Source: Flavobacteriales bacterium
GTDB taxonomy: Bacteria > Bacteroidota > Bacteroidia > Flavobacteriales_F > PHOS-HE28
Assembly (NCBI GenBank): GCA_016705545.1
Contig: JADIYA010000017.1
Span: 1 to 64,000, forward strand
DNA: 64,000 nt
Direction: 5' to 3'
The translations under genes were made by a program, and so were the position numbers. The notes beneath the pieces are model-generated. The model saw only the letters and a list, made by a program, of their open reading frames with translations. It did not search any database and was not told the origin of the DNA. How positions within the stretch are numbered: position 1 is the first letter of the stretch; each line of letters starts with the position of its first letter. Below, in pieces: positions 9,008 through 18,895 of the stretch.

Positions 9008-10824
9008 ACGCTCGAGTCAAGGGGTTGAGGGTTGGCCCTGCGCACAAGGCCATCACGCGTTGCAGGTTGCATCTCGCTGCATGCCTCGTGCTCCTGCCAT
9101 TGGCCTCTTGGGCCCAAGAAACCCGCATCATCGATGGGAAGAAGTTCACCGTGCACCGCGTTGAGCATGGCCAGACGCTCTTCGCCATATCACGGTCGTT
9201 CGCGGTTCCGGTGGAAGAACTGATCAAGGCCAACCCGGAGGCGCGAAGCGGCATCGGCATCGGACAAGAGCTGCTGATCCCGCAAGCAGCGGTGGTGAAG
9301 AAGGAAGCACGACATGCGCCTGCGCTGCTGAAGGACGGCGAGCTGAGCCATACCGTCGGGAAGAAGGAAACGCTCTTCGGGATCGCCAAGCGATACGGCA
9401 CTGACATCAACGTGCTCCTGGAACGCAATCCCGACGCGGTGAGTGGACTGCGCGAAGGCGCGGTGATCATCATCCCAGCGGCGTCCGCTCAGGATGCGGG
9501 CGATCCCGCGCTCCGGCCAGCCGTGCCGATGCACACGATCAATCACACCGTGCAACCGGGCGAGACGCTTTTCAGCCTGGGACAGCGCTACAGCGTGAAA
9601 CCCGAAGCGATCTTAGCCGCCAATGACGGACTACCAGAAGGGCTGAAGGCCGGGGCCACCGTGCGCATACCGCGAATGGGGCCTGCTCCGGAGCCGTCGA
9701 AGCCGCCCGCGCCCATCGTAGCGCCCAGCGCACTGCGCCGGATCGGCCTGTTATTGCCTTTCGCCGCTGAGCGCAACGACAGCACGATCGAAGCATCGGC
9801 CACCGCTGCGAACGGCCCCCGCTTCCACGAGGCCTCGCGCATTGCAGCGCAGTTCTATGGCGGTGCGCTCATCGCACTCGACTCGCTCGCCGCCCTCGGC
9901 CTGAACGCGGAGGTGAAGGCCTTCGACGTGGGCGACGATGCGCTTCAATGGAGCAGCGCACTGAAGGATCCCGCGCTCACCACCCTCGACCTCTGCATCG
10001 GGCCCTTCCATCGCGCTGCGATCGAGCAGCTGGCCCGTTCGCATCCCCGGCTGCCGATCGTGTGCCCTGTTCCGCAGAGCAACAAAGTGGTGCTTGGCTT
10101 CGCCAATGTGACCAAGGCGGTGCCCGCGCGCACCGACCTGGTGCGCCATGCCGCACGCTGGCTCGCCGCTGCGCACGCGCGCGACAACATCATCGTGCTG
10201 CGGCCCGACATCCTCAGCGACAAGGAGATCCAAGAGCCGATGATCAATGCGCTCAACGCCGCCATGACCAACCAGAGCGGGAAGCTGCGCGACAGCGTCC
10301 TCGTGCTGCGCACCGGCCGGCGGGATCTCGGCGAGTTGGCCGTGAAGCTTGATGGCGCGCGCCTCAATGTGATCGTGGTGCCGAGCGAGGACGTGGAGTT
10401 CGCAGCTACCGTGGTGGTGAAGCTCAAGGCCCTCGCAGCCAAGAGCAGCATCCGCCTGGTTGGCATGGAGAGCTGGCTGCGCATGGATCCCGTTTCCGCC
10501 ACCGACCTCGACGCGCTCGGATTCACCTACGCGTCGGCCAGCCATTTCAATGCTGAGGATCCCGCCACGCAGCGCTTCATCGCGCGCTTCCGCGAGCGCT
10601 TCCAGCACGATGTGGATGAGTACGCGCTGCTCGGATACGATGTCACCTTCCAGTACGCGCGCGCCCTCATGCTGCACGGCCGCATCGACGCGGATTCATC
10701 GGTGCCTGAACAGCCATTGCACACCGGCTTCCGCATGAGCCGCACTGGCCCTGAGAACGGCCTGCGCAATGAATTCGGCGTGATGCTGCAGGTGAAGGAC
10801 CTGAAGGTGGAGCGGGCGCAGTAG
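8998..10824 (+). CDS. LysM repeat protein with PBP1/LpoA-like C-terminal domain
   Basis: The 608-residue protein has an N-terminal signal peptide and three LysM peptidoglycan-binding modules at about 48-97, 116-160 and 181-226, each with the xxVxxGxTLFxI pattern. A Pro/Ala linker leads to residues about 242-608, which resemble periplasmic substrate-binding type 1 folds (IGLLLPFA start, alternating strands and helices). The combination is typical of bacteroidete amino-acid-ABC-substrate-like LysM proteins thought to act in envelope assembly. ATG codons at 8998 and 9004 both lie in the end of guaA, so the two are probably cotranscribed and coupled. Confidence 0.88.
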   Translation: MGMNARVKGLRVGPAHKAITRCRLHLAACLVLLPLASWAQETRIIDGKKFTVHRVEHGQTLFAISRSFAVPVEELIKANPEARSGIGIGQELLIPQAAVVKKEARHAPALLKDGELSHTVGKKETLFGIAKRYGTDINVLLERNPDAVSGLREGAVIIIPAASAQDAGDPALRPAVPMHTINHTVQPGETLFSLGQRYSVKPEAILAANDGLPEGLKAGATVRIPRMGPAPEPSKPPAPIVAPSALRRIGLLLPFAAERNDSTIEASATAANGPRFHEASRIAAQFYGGALIALDSLAALGLNAEVKAFDVGDDALQWSSALKDPALTTLDLCIGPFHRAAIEQLARSHPRLPIVCPVPQSNKVVLGFANVTKAVPARTDLVRHAARWLAAAHARDNIIVLRPDILSDKEIQEPMINALNAAMTNQSGKLRDSVLVLRTGRRDLGELAVKLDGARLNVIVVPSEDVEFAATVVVKLKALAAKSSIRLVGMESWLRMDPVSATDLDALGFTYASASHFNAEDPATQRFIARFRERFQHDVDEYALLGYDVTFQYARALMLHGRIDADSSVPEQPLHTGFRMSRTGPENGLRNEFGVMLQVKDLKVERAQ

Positions 10825-11931
10825 CTACCCGATCGCCTCATTCAAGCTCGGAAGCCCGATGCGCCGAAGGAGCGCGAAGTGCGAGCGCAGCGCTTCGAGG
10901 AGCGTGCGATTCACGTTATAGGGCAGGCCGAACTCGCGAGCAGTGCGCTCCACAATGGGCGCGATCGCCGGATAGTGAACGTGGGAGACACGCGGGAAGA
11001 GGTGGTGCTCAATCTGGTAATTGAGGCCGCCCACGTACCAGCCGATCACCGGATTGCCGGGACTGAAGTCCACCGTGGTGCGCATCTGATGCGCAGCCCA
11101 GTCGTCGGCGATCACGCCTTTCGCATCGGGCATGGGGTGGTCAGTGCCCTCCACGGTGTGCGCGAGCTGGAACACCAACGTCAGGATGGCCCCCGCGATG
11201 AAGTGCTGGAGCAAGAAGCCCAGCACCACCAGCAACCAAGGCAAGCTGAGCGCGATGGGCAGGCCGAGCACCACGAGGAAGTAGATCACCTTCACGGCGA
11301 TGATGCGCAGCAGGGCGATGCGATGGGTGCGAGCGCTCCCGGGCATGAGCCCGCGCCGGATGTACTGGGGGAACTGGATCAGGTCCTTGGCCACCACCCA
11401 GTAGAGCGAGAGGAGCCCATAGAAGAGCGAGGCATAGAGCCATTGGAAGCGGTGGTACCACCGTGTGGTGGAATGAGGCGAGAATTTCAGCACCAGGCGA
11501 TCGGCGATATCGTCGTCCATGTGCGTGATATTGGTGTGGGTATGATGCAGGATGTTGTGCTGCAGCTTCCAATTGTGCGTGCTGCCCCCGAGCAGGTTCA
11601 GGGTGTGGCCCAGCCACCAGTTCACGCGCTCGTTAGCAGAGTATGCGCCGTGGTTAGCGTCGTGCATCACGCTCATGCCGATGCCAGCGAGGCCCAAGCC
11701 CATGACTGCCCAGAGGGCCATTTGCGCGCCTGGTGAAGGTTGAACAAGAAGGATGACCGCGAATGGCACCAGGTACATGGCCAACAACACCACCGTCTTG
11801 AACACCATGGCGACATTCGCGTGCGGGCTGATACCGTGCTCCTTGAAGTAAGCCTCGACACGGGCACGGACCGTGGCGTGGAAATCGGACTTCTCGGCAG
11901 GAATGAACTTGATCCGTTGCTTGGGCTCCAT
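10825..11931 (-). CDS. membrane fatty acid (acyl-CoA/acyl-lipid) desaturase
   Basis: The 368-residue integral membrane protein has the three histidine boxes of di-iron front-end desaturases: HDANHG, HNILHHTHTN and QIEHHLFP. The last has Gln before IEHH, as in delta-5/delta-6 and linoleoyl-CoA-type enzymes. It introduces a double bond into fatty acyl chains, adjusting membrane fluidity. The start at ATG 11929-11931 (MEPKQRIKF) is preferred over a TTG four codons upstream. Its stop abuts the end of the convergent LysM gene with no spacer. A TAGATTCG box lies 40 bases upstream. Confidence 0.92.
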   Translation of the reverse strand: MEPKQRIKFIPAEKSDFHATVRARVEAYFKEHGISPHANVAMVFKTVVLLAMYLVPFAVILLVQPSPGAQMALWAVMGLGLAGIGMSVMHDANHGAYSANERVNWWLGHTLNLLGGSTHNWKLQHNILHHTHTNITHMDDDIADRLVLKFSPHSTTRWYHRFQWLYASLFYGLLSLYWVVAKDLIQFPQYIRRGLMPGSARTHRIALLRIIAVKVIYFLVVLGLPIALSLPWLLVVLGFLLQHFIAGAILTLVFQLAHTVEGTDHPMPDAKGVIADDWAAHQMRTTVDFSPGNPVIGWYVGGLNYQIEHHLFPRVSHVHYPAIAPIVERTAREFGLPYNVNRTLLEALRSHFALLRRIGLPSLNEAIG

Positions 11932-11971
11932 GCATGCCGCCAACCAGAGAGAGTCCTGGTTTCAGGCGGGC

Positions 11972-11979
11972 CGAATCTA
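11972..11979 (-). promoter_or_regulatory. -7 box (TAGATTCG) of the desaturase gene
   Basis: On the minus strand TAGATTCG is followed by GCCC, close to the TACATTCGCGGCCC found before rpsF and tRNA-Val. It lies 40 bases before the ATG. Confidence 0.4.
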
Positions 11980-12066
11980 GCCCTCCGCCGACATGCCGAA
12001 ACTGCCAAGCGTCAGAAGCCCTCCTTCACAGGATGGAGCATATCCGCACAGCCGATGGGCCTTCGA

Positions 12067-13086
12067 TCAGCGAATCACCGAGAAGCGCAATGGAGGCGCT
12101 TGTTCAACCAGCAAGGTGTAGGTGCCTGCACCTAGGTCATCCAGCGAGAAGAGGCAATCGGTGCAGGCGGCAAGGCGTCCACTGCTCGCGATGCGGCCGT
12201 CAGCGGAGATGATCCGCCAAGCTCCGTCAATCGGCACGGATGCCCGCACGTGCATCTGGTGGTCCACCGGATTGGGCCAGGAGCGCAAAGCTTTGACTTC
12301 CGCCTCGCCAAGGCCAAGCACCAGATCGAATGGTTCCGAAGGGATCAATCCACAGGCGTAGGCCGCTTCCACGGTGTACACTCCGCCTTGCGTCGGAATG
12401 AAGCAGGCATCAGCGGAGAAGGGCTCACCATCGAGGTACCACTGGTAATCGGTCGATACGGGGTAGAAGCAGATCGATTCCTCGAATTGGAAGATCACGG
12501 GGGGCGCTTCCTCCAAGTAGAAGATGCCGATCTCCACGCCGAGGTTCATGATGAAATCCGGACACACGGCGGGCGCTCCGCTCACGCTGTAATAGCCAGC
12601 CTCCGTGGGAAAGAGCACGGTCTCGTCCGCGCCGGGTATGGGATCACCGTTGAAGGTCCACTGGATGTTCTCGGTCACACTGCCGAGCGTGAGTTGGATG
12701 AACGCGCCGGGACAGTAATAGCTCTCTCCATTGCCGCCGATGGATGCCGGTTCATCGCCCTCGTGGATCACAAAGGGCAGCAGGAATGCCCAGCCATCGA
12801 CGAGAACGCCCGGCGAGATCTCAGCGCATTCATCCACGGTGCTCAGTACAGTGAACACGGAGCCCGCATCGCCATCGGCGCTCACGGCCAAAGTCTGCTG
12901 CTGCGCATTGAATACCGGTGCTCCGTCCTTGTACCATTGATAGCTGTCGGCGGGCTGGGTGCTGAGGATGATGCTCTCTCCTGGGCACAGGATCACTTGA
13001 TCAGGGGTGATCACGGGATCATGCGGGCATTGGGCGACGGAGCCAAGGCTGATGGTCAGCGATGCGAAGGTGATGTGTGCTCTCAT
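12067..13086 (-). CDS. secreted Ig-like protein with T9SS type A sorting domain
   Basis: The 339-residue protein begins with a signal peptide (cleavage near SVAQ) and has repeated Ig/PKD-like modules with paired Cys and the motif YQWYKDG or YQWYLDG, typical of bacteroidete adhesion modules. The last 75 residues (SWPNPVDHQMHV, then a Gly-rich turn, ending FSVIR) fit the T9SS type A C-terminal sorting domain. It should be exported by Sec and then carried to the surface by the type IX system. The function is unknown. Confidence 0.8.
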   Translation of the reverse strand: MRAHITFASLTISLGSVAQCPHDPVITPDQVILCPGESIILSTQPADSYQWYKDGAPVFNAQQQTLAVSADGDAGSVFTVLSTVDECAEISPGVLVDGWAFLLPFVIHEGDEPASIGGNGESYYCPGAFIQLTLGSVTENIQWTFNGDPIPGADETVLFPTEAGYYSVSGAPAVCPDFIMNLGVEIGIFYLEEAPPVIFQFEESICFYPVSTDYQWYLDGEPFSADACFIPTQGGVYTVEAAYACGLIPSEPFDLVLGLGEAEVKALRSWPNPVDHQMHVRASVPIDGAWRIISADGRIASSGRLAACTDCLFSLDDLGAGTYTLLVEQAPPLRFSVIR

Positions 13087-13181
13087 GCGTGGTCCGGTTT
13101 CGTGAGAATGACGTGTGAAGCAAGCCCGAATGCTGCTTCATGGAATGAAAGTCCCCCGACGCGCAGCTGACGTCTCCAACC

Positions 13182-13511
13182 TCAAGCACAACCCGCTCGT
13201 TGCATCGCAACCGCAACGCTCTCGCGGAAGTGCGCTTCGCTGCATCGGGCCAATTCCACGAAAGTGGCGCCCTGCTCCCCCCATTTGTTCGGTATGGGGA
13301 AGAAGACCTGCGGATGGCGGGCGTGCCATTCAGCCTGAAGCTCCTGGTCGAGCATCAGCACAGCCCTGTTCTCCTCTACCCAGAGGGTGAGGAAAATCCG
13401 TGAAGCCTTACCCTTGGGCGTTCTCCCGCGGAAAGCCTGCTTATCGAAGTGCGCATGCTCAGCCACGCCGGGCAGGGTCAGCAGGAGGTCGCGAGCGGCG
13501 GCGGCGTCCAC
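13182..13511 (-). CDS. MmcQ/YjbR family protein
   Basis: The 109-residue protein fits the YjbR/CyaY-like fold family: LLTLPGVAEHAHFDKQAFR at the start, a central strand region with LTLWVEENRAVLML, and WGEQGATFVEL near the end. The family is annotated as DNA-binding from structure, but the in vivo role is unknown. A GTG start at 13509-13511 gives family length. It begins 11 bases after the stop of the small gene at 13523. Confidence 0.82.
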   Translation of the reverse strand: MDAAAARDLLLTLPGVAEHAHFDKQAFRGRTPKGKASRIFLTLWVEENRAVLMLDQELQAEWHARHPQVFFPIPNKWGEQGATFVELARCSEAHFRESVAVAMQRAGCA

Positions 13512-13522
13512 AGCCGAAGAGG

Positions 13523-13714
13523 TCAGTTCAAGTAAGGCCAGCTCTGTGCGGGGCTCAGCACCTCGATGTGCAATTCGCCAGCGCCATCACGCCACTGCAG
13601 CACCACGCAATCGGCCTTCTTGCGCTTGCCGCAGCGCACGGCTGTAAGCAGCTCATCCGGTATGCGACGGGGCTTGCGGACGCGAGGGGCGGTATGTGTT
13701 CGGGCCGTTGGCAC
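13523..13714 (-). CDS. small basic hypothetical protein
   Basis: A GTG start at 13712-13714 gives a 63-residue protein with an Arg/Lys-rich first half (PRVRKPRRIPDELL, CGKRKKADC) and a strand-rich second half ending WPYLN. I recognise no family. Support comes from its position: it is on the same strand and its stop lies 11 bases before the YjbR start, as expected for a two-gene unit. The frame is open a little further upstream to 13762. Confidence 0.45.
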   Translation of the reverse strand: MPTARTHTAPRVRKPRRIPDELLTAVRCGKRKKADCVVLQWRDGAGELHIEVLSPAQSWPYLN

Positions 13715-13758
13715 GCTCCGAATATAGGGCGCGGCAGCAACGCACCGAACAGCGCTGG

Positions 13759-16700
13759 TCAATTTCCCAGCAACACTTTCACCGCGGCTTCCAGCTGCTG
13801 GTCACGGCCCTGCGATACAATGCCCGGGTCGAGCGGCTGGCGCACGTCGGGCTCGAGCTGCTGGTTCTCCAGGTAATTGCCCGCATTGTCCACCATGCCC
13901 ACTTGCGGGATGCCGAACCACATGCCGTTCTGCAAACCCTCCCACCACACGGCGGTGCCGGTGCCGGGCACGGGCATGCCCACCAATTTGCCGATGGCGA
14001 GCGCGCGGTAGGTCACGGGGAACATGTGCGCATCGCTGTAATTGCTCTCGCTCATCACCACCACGCTGGGTCGCTGGTATTTGAAGTGCGGCTCGGTGCC
14101 CAGGTTCTGGTCGCGCGGCAGGAAGGTCATATATGTCTTGCCATTGAGGAAGGTGGCGAGATCATCGTGCAGCCAACCGCCGCCGTTGAACCGCGTGTCC
14201 ACCACCAGGCCTTTCTTGTCGTGGTAGCGGCCGAGCGCTTCTTCATACACGGTGCGGAAGCTCCAGTCGTCCATGCCTTGGACGTGCACGTATCCGAGTT
14301 GGCCGCCGCTGAGGCTATCCACCAGATGACGGCAGCGCTCAACCCATCGCTTGTAGAGCAGGCCGTAGTCCTCGCCTTCGGGAAGCGGCTTCACGGTCTC
14401 GTCCCAGCGGGTCTTCGTCTTGGGGTCATGCATGCTCAGCAGCATGGGCTTGTTGCCTTTGCGGTTGAAGAGCATGGCCCAATCCATATCGGCGGCGACT
14501 TCCGCGCCATCGATCTTCTCGATCACGTGCCCGGCTTTCACCTTGCCGCCTTCTTTGGTGAGCGGGCTGCGGGGCATGATCTCCACGATGCGCAGGCCAG
14601 GACCGGGTTCATTGGCGAAGAAGCAGCCGAGTGAGGCGGTCTGGTCGTCGTTGGGCATTTCATAGCGGTAACCGGCACCGGTGTGCGATGCGTTGAGCTC
14701 TCCCAGCATCTCGCTGCACAACTCGGCCATATCGAAGTTGTTGTTGATATGGGGCAGGTAGCGCAGGTACTCCGCCTTGTACTTGTCCCAATCCACGCCC
14801 TGCAGGTCCACGCGGTAGAACTTCTTCTTCACCTGGCGCCAGATGTGCTCGAAGAGGTAGGCGCGCTCGGCGCTTTCATCGAGGACCATCTCGCCGCCGA
14901 TGCCCACGCTCTTGTTCTCATTCTTCTCGGTGTCGTAATAGCCGATGCTTCCGTTGTTCAGGTAGAAAAGCTTCTTGGCATCCTTGTCCCAAGAGAGGTT
15001 GTGCGCCCAGCCATCACCCATCTTGTTCAGGACCTTCGTCTCGCGCGTGCGGATCTCGAACTGCCAGAGGTCCGTACCCTTTTCGAAAGCCGCGAGGTAG
15101 TATAGCTTCTCGCCATCCTTGCTGAGCAGGGCATCGCTGAGGGCGCTGCTGTTCGGCGTTAGCCGTACCCGGCGGTACTCGATTCCTTCCAGCTCGATCT
15201 TCAAGGGTTTCACTTCTTCCTTCTTCTCACCCTTGTCCTTCTTGTCCGCCGGAGCCTTCTTGCCATCCTTCTCGTCTTTCCCTTCGTCCTTCTTCTCCTC
15301 CTCTTCCTTCGCCAATGCGGCCTCCTCCTTCGTCATCTTGAACTTGTCAAAAGCCTCCTGCGTGAGGAAGATGGCGTAGGCATCGCTCTCACCTCCCCAG
15401 CTGGCGTGGTTCTTCTGCCCGTCGCGATCGCTCATGTACACGATGGCCTTGCCCTCCATGGCCCAACGGGGCGTGTAGCCGCCGTAGCCGCTGCGCGTAA
15501 GGTTGACGACCGCGTCCTTGCCCGACGCGTTCACCAGGCCCACTTGGCCGATCCATTGCTTGTCGTGCAGGAAATTGACCACGAACCACTTGCTGTCGGG
15601 GCTCCATTGGTACCACTGGTCGCCGTCGCTGTAGCTGTAGTTCTTGTTACCCGGAACGATGACGCGCGTCTGCTTCGTTGCCAGGTTGAGGACCCTGAGC
15701 GCGGTGCGCTCCTCCAGGTAAGCCACTTCCTTCCCATCGGGCGAATAGGCGCACTGGAACTCCTCAGCGGGCGTGCTGAGCAAGGCTTCTTCCTTCAGCA
15801 GGGTGGCGTTGAAGAAGTACTTCTCTTCCTTCCGGACCAGCGAAGTGGTGAACAGGTCCCAGCTCTGTCCGCGCTCGCTGGCGTAGAGGATGGTACGGCC
15901 ATCGGGGCTGAAACTCACGTTGCGCTCCTGCTCGGGCGTGCTGGTGATGCGGCGCGTGGTGCCTTCGGCGATGCTCGTCACGAAGACCTCGCCGCGATGG
16001 ATGAACACGGCTTCCTTGCCGCTCGGGCTCAAGGTGTATTCATCGGCATTGTTCACGTTGATCGTGCGCTGCGGGAGATAGCGGCCATCGCTGTGGATGC
16101 GGATGTCCACCTTTTTCGGCTCAGCGCCTTCGGCCATGGTGTAGAGCTCGCCCCTGTAGCTGAAGCAGAGCGTTCCGTTGCTGCTGATGCTGAGGTAGCG
16201 AACCGGATGATCCGTGAAGCGCGTCACTTGCATGCTGCGCCCGCCGGATGCGGGAATGCGGTGCACGTTGAAGCTGCCGCTCTCTTCGGTGAGATAGAAG
16301 AGGGTGCCGCCATCCTTGCTCCAGACCGGATCGCGGTCCTCGCCGGCGAAGGGGGTGAGCTGCTTGTACTCCTTGGTGGCGGGATTGAAGGTCCAGATGT
16401 CGCGCGTGACGGATGAGGTGTGGTGCTTGCGCCAATTATCCTCGTAGCCCTTGCGATCGTGGTACGCGATCAGGCCACCATCCGGGCTGTAACGCGCGTT
16501 CTGCATGGCGATGGTGCTCAGCTGCATTACGCGCCCGCCTTTCACGGGCACGGTGTAGAGCTCGCCGAGGCCGCCCACGGGGAACTGCTGGTGCTTCACG
16601 TCGTCTTGGCGCGATCCGTAGAAGATCACCTGCGTTCCATCGACGCTGAAATCGCTGGCCACCTCGCCATTGCCATGGAAGGTGAGGCGTGTGGGCGCAC

Positions 16701-16983
16701 CGCCGGTGGAGGGCATCACGAACGCATCGTTGTTGCCATGGCGGTTGCTGGTGAAGGCGATCAGCTTGCCGTCGCGGCTCCACACCGGGGTATGGTCGTA
16801 CGCTTCGTTGGAGGTGAGCGGCACGGCGTCTCCGCCGATTGCTGGTACGCGCCAGATATCGCCGTGATAGCAGAAGGCGATGGACTGCCCATCGGGGCTG
16901 ATGGCGGCGTTGCGGAGCCAAAGTGGCTGGGCCGAAGCTGAAATCGTTGCCGAGAGCGCAGTGAGCAGGAGGATGCGTTTCAT
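13759..16983 (-). CDS. tricorn-type S41 protease with WD40-like N-terminal half
   Basis: The 1074-residue protein starts MKRILLLTAL with a signal peptide. Residues about 20-560 contain WD40-like/PD40 beta-propeller repeats (ISPDGQSIAF, YSPDGGLIAY, FSPDGRTILY). A very charged Lys/Glu/Asp linker encoded at about 15190-15330 separates this from the tricorn core, a PDZ segment and a C-terminal S41 peptidase domain with the likely nucleophile S983 in NYSDAHMFP. Homologues degrade peptides, here presumably in the periplasm or at the surface. The frame runs 39 codons further upstream, but the signal peptide fixes the ATG at 16981-16983, six bases after a TAGCTTCG box. Confidence 0.93.
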   Translation of the reverse strand: MKRILLLTALSATISASAQPLWLRNAAISPDGQSIAFCYHGDIWRVPAIGGDAVPLTSNEAYDHTPVWSRDGKLIAFTSNRHGNNDAFVMPSTGGAPTRLTFHGNGEVASDFSVDGTQVIFYGSRQDDVKHQQFPVGGLGELYTVPVKGGRVMQLSTIAMQNARYSPDGGLIAYHDRKGYEDNWRKHHTSSVTRDIWTFNPATKEYKQLTPFAGEDRDPVWSKDGGTLFYLTEESGSFNVHRIPASGGRSMQVTRFTDHPVRYLSISSNGTLCFSYRGELYTMAEGAEPKKVDIRIHSDGRYLPQRTINVNNADEYTLSPSGKEAVFIHRGEVFVTSIAEGTTRRITSTPEQERNVSFSPDGRTILYASERGQSWDLFTTSLVRKEEKYFFNATLLKEEALLSTPAEEFQCAYSPDGKEVAYLEERTALRVLNLATKQTRVIVPGNKNYSYSDGDQWYQWSPDSKWFVVNFLHDKQWIGQVGLVNASGKDAVVNLTRSGYGGYTPRWAMEGKAIVYMSDRDGQKNHASWGGESDAYAIFLTQEAFDKFKMTKEEAALAKEEEEKKDEGKDEKDGKKAPADKKDKGEKKEEVKPLKIELEGIEYRRVRLTPNSSALSDALLSKDGEKLYYLAAFEKGTDLWQFEIRTRETKVLNKMGDGWAHNLSWDKDAKKLFYLNNGSIGYYDTEKNENKSVGIGGEMVLDESAERAYLFEHIWRQVKKKFYRVDLQGVDWDKYKAEYLRYLPHINNNFDMAELCSEMLGELNASHTGAGYRYEMPNDDQTASLGCFFANEPGPGLRIVEIMPRSPLTKEGGKVKAGHVIEKIDGAEVAADMDWAMLFNRKGNKPMLLSMHDPKTKTRWDETVKPLPEGEDYGLLYKRWVERCRHLVDSLSGGQLGYVHVQGMDDWSFRTVYEEALGRYHDKKGLVVDTRFNGGGWLHDDLATFLNGKTYMTFLPRDQNLGTEPHFKYQRPSVVVMSESNYSDAHMFPVTYRALAIGKLVGMPVPGTGTAVWWEGLQNGMWFGIPQVGMVDNAGNYLENQQLEPDVRQPLDPGIVSQGRDQQLEAAVKVLLGN

Positions 16984-16989
16984 GATCGG

Positions 16990-16997
16990 CGAAGCTA
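16990..16997 (-). promoter_or_regulatory. -7 box (TAGCTTCG) of the tricorn-type protease
   Basis: TAGCTTCG on the minus strand ends six bases before the ATG, so the transcript is expected to be leaderless or nearly so. The same octamer lies before the genes at 3090 and 25695. Confidence 0.45.
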
Positions 16998-17154
16998 TTT
17001 GCGGAAAGCCAGACCGAGCGTGCTTCTCCTCGTGCTGCGGATGAACGGTGCAATAGCGGGATGGAGCGTTGCGCCCCATATCACACGGGCTGTCATTCAT
17101 TCCGCAGCATCCGATGCGGGGTGCTGTCCCTTCGTGGCATCAACACCGATCACC

Positions 17155-18846
17155 ATGAAAGCAATCGCACTCTTTGCCTCCCTCCTGCTCGCGATCCCGT
17201 TCCGGGCCCAAGTGGCTTGCGACATCCTCAGCGCGGGCCCCTTGCAAGGCAGCTACGCGCATACCTGGGCCGAGCCCGCTGCTGGTTCATGGGACACGCC
17301 GAACATGCTCTATGCTGCGAACAGGGTGATCGGCGATCTGGTGCGGGCGCATAGCGGCGGTGCTGACGACAGCCTGGCCTGCTCGCCGCTGATCGATCCA
17401 ACGGCGGTTGCCGGTAAGGTGGCCCTGCTTTACCGCGGCACCTGCGACTATGCGTTGAAGGCGAAGCATTGCCAGGAAGCCGGAGCCATCGCCGTTGTGA
17501 TCGTCAATAATGTTCAGGGCCCGCCCGTGGAAATGGGGGGCGGGCCTTATGGCCCACAAGTGACCATCCCTGTGTTCCAGATCACCTTGGGTGACGGTGA
17601 TGCATGGATGGAGGCCATCGAATCCGGCGCAACGCTCTCGGTGCTTCTTGGCAACAAGGATGGCTACTACGCCGTGGATGCCGGCGTGCGCAAGCAGGGC
17701 GTGCTGCTGCCCAATAGCCTCGCGTTGCCTGCCTTGCTCGCCTCCCAGCCCGGCGACCATGCAGTGGGCCTCGGGGCCATGGTGCACAACTTCGGCTCCG
17801 AGGACATCGCCTGGCTTGCGCTCCACGCGGTGATTGAACAGGATGGTGAGAGCGTGTATGATGAGGCCACCTTGCCCTTCGCACTTGCGCCAGGTGATAG
17901 CGTCCTGGCACAGCTCCCTGATTGGACGCAGCCTGCCTTCAGCGGCAACTACCAGCTCACCTACAACGTGGTGGCCCTCAACGATCAGCACGTGCTTGAC
18001 AACCAATACACCGTGCCGCTGCACTACGCAGACCGATATGCCTTGGCGCCTGTTGAACAGGGCTCAGGCGCCCCCGTGAGCACCGTGGGCATGCAGCCCG
18101 CCCAAAGCGCGGGAGCGTATGAGAGCTGCATCCACTTCCGCGACGCGCATGCCTCGCGCATCGCCGTTACCGGGATGGAACGGCAGGTGTCGGTGAACGA
18201 GCCGCTCACGATCGCCGGCGACGGTGTGATCACCCGCGTATATGAATGGCAGGATGCCTTCGTCACCATGGACGATCCCGGATTCGGCTTCAGCCAGCTC
18301 TCCTTGGTGCACGACGAAGAGCATGTGATCACCGCCTCCGGCAACTCCGCCATGGTCCATTTGCCTTTCACCGAGCCGTTGCTGCTCCAGGACGATGCGC
18401 GCTACCTCTTCTGCACCGTCACCAGCAACCCCACGGTGTTCTTCGGCTACCATGAGCATGTCCACTATGGCCTCAACGAAACGGTGTACGGCCAGCCCAC
18501 CAGCCCGATCAGCAACGGCGGCAATTGGTTCATCGGGTTCACCGGCGGTCCGGTTGCTAGTTTAGGGCTGCGCACGGCAGATGCCTCATCGATCGGCATT
18601 GAAGAGGCTGCATCGCCGCGGCTGAGCGTTTACCCGAATCCGAGTGCGGGCGTCTTCCATTTGGCAATCGAATCCTCCGAGCCGGTGCAACTGATCGCCC
18701 GCGATGCACTCGGGCGCGAGGTGCTGCGCCAACGCGCAACCGCAGGCCGGGCCGTCGTTGATCTCTCGGGCCGACCCGCTGGCGTGTACATGCTCAGCAT
18801 GCAGGGAAGCGGAGCCACACGCTCGCTGCGGCTGGTGGTGGAATAG
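17155..18846 (+). CDS. secreted PA-domain protein with T9SS type A sorting domain
   Basis: The ATG at 17155 opens with a signal peptide (MKAIALFASLLLAIPFRAQ). Residues about 60-150 look like a protease-associated domain (VALLYRGTCDYALKAKHCQEAGA, then IPVFQI), a module that often caps secreted proteases, though I see no catalytic domain here. The middle is beta-rich. The final 75 residues (LSVYPNPSAGVFHL, ending LRLVVE) are a type A sorting domain. The 563-residue protein is therefore probably surface exposed or released. It is divergent from the protease gene across a 171-base gap. Confidence 0.82.
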   Translation: MKAIALFASLLLAIPFRAQVACDILSAGPLQGSYAHTWAEPAAGSWDTPNMLYAANRVIGDLVRAHSGGADDSLACSPLIDPTAVAGKVALLYRGTCDYALKAKHCQEAGAIAVVIVNNVQGPPVEMGGGPYGPQVTIPVFQITLGDGDAWMEAIESGATLSVLLGNKDGYYAVDAGVRKQGVLLPNSLALPALLASQPGDHAVGLGAMVHNFGSEDIAWLALHAVIEQDGESVYDEATLPFALAPGDSVLAQLPDWTQPAFSGNYQLTYNVVALNDQHVLDNQYTVPLHYADRYALAPVEQGSGAPVSTVGMQPAQSAGAYESCIHFRDAHASRIAVTGMERQVSVNEPLTIAGDGVITRVYEWQDAFVTMDDPGFGFSQLSLVHDEEHVITASGNSAMVHLPFTEPLLLQDDARYLFCTVTSNPTVFFGYHEHVHYGLNETVYGQPTSPISNGGNWFIGFTGGPVASLGLRTADASSIGIEEAASPRLSVYPNPSAGVFHLAIESSEPVQLIARDALGREVLRQRATAGRAVVDLSGRPAGVYMLSMQGSGATRSLRLVVE

Positions 18847-18895
18847 CGAAGGCCGTGCGTCCGCCGCATCGCCCGGTGTTGCGTTCCTTCGCCGC

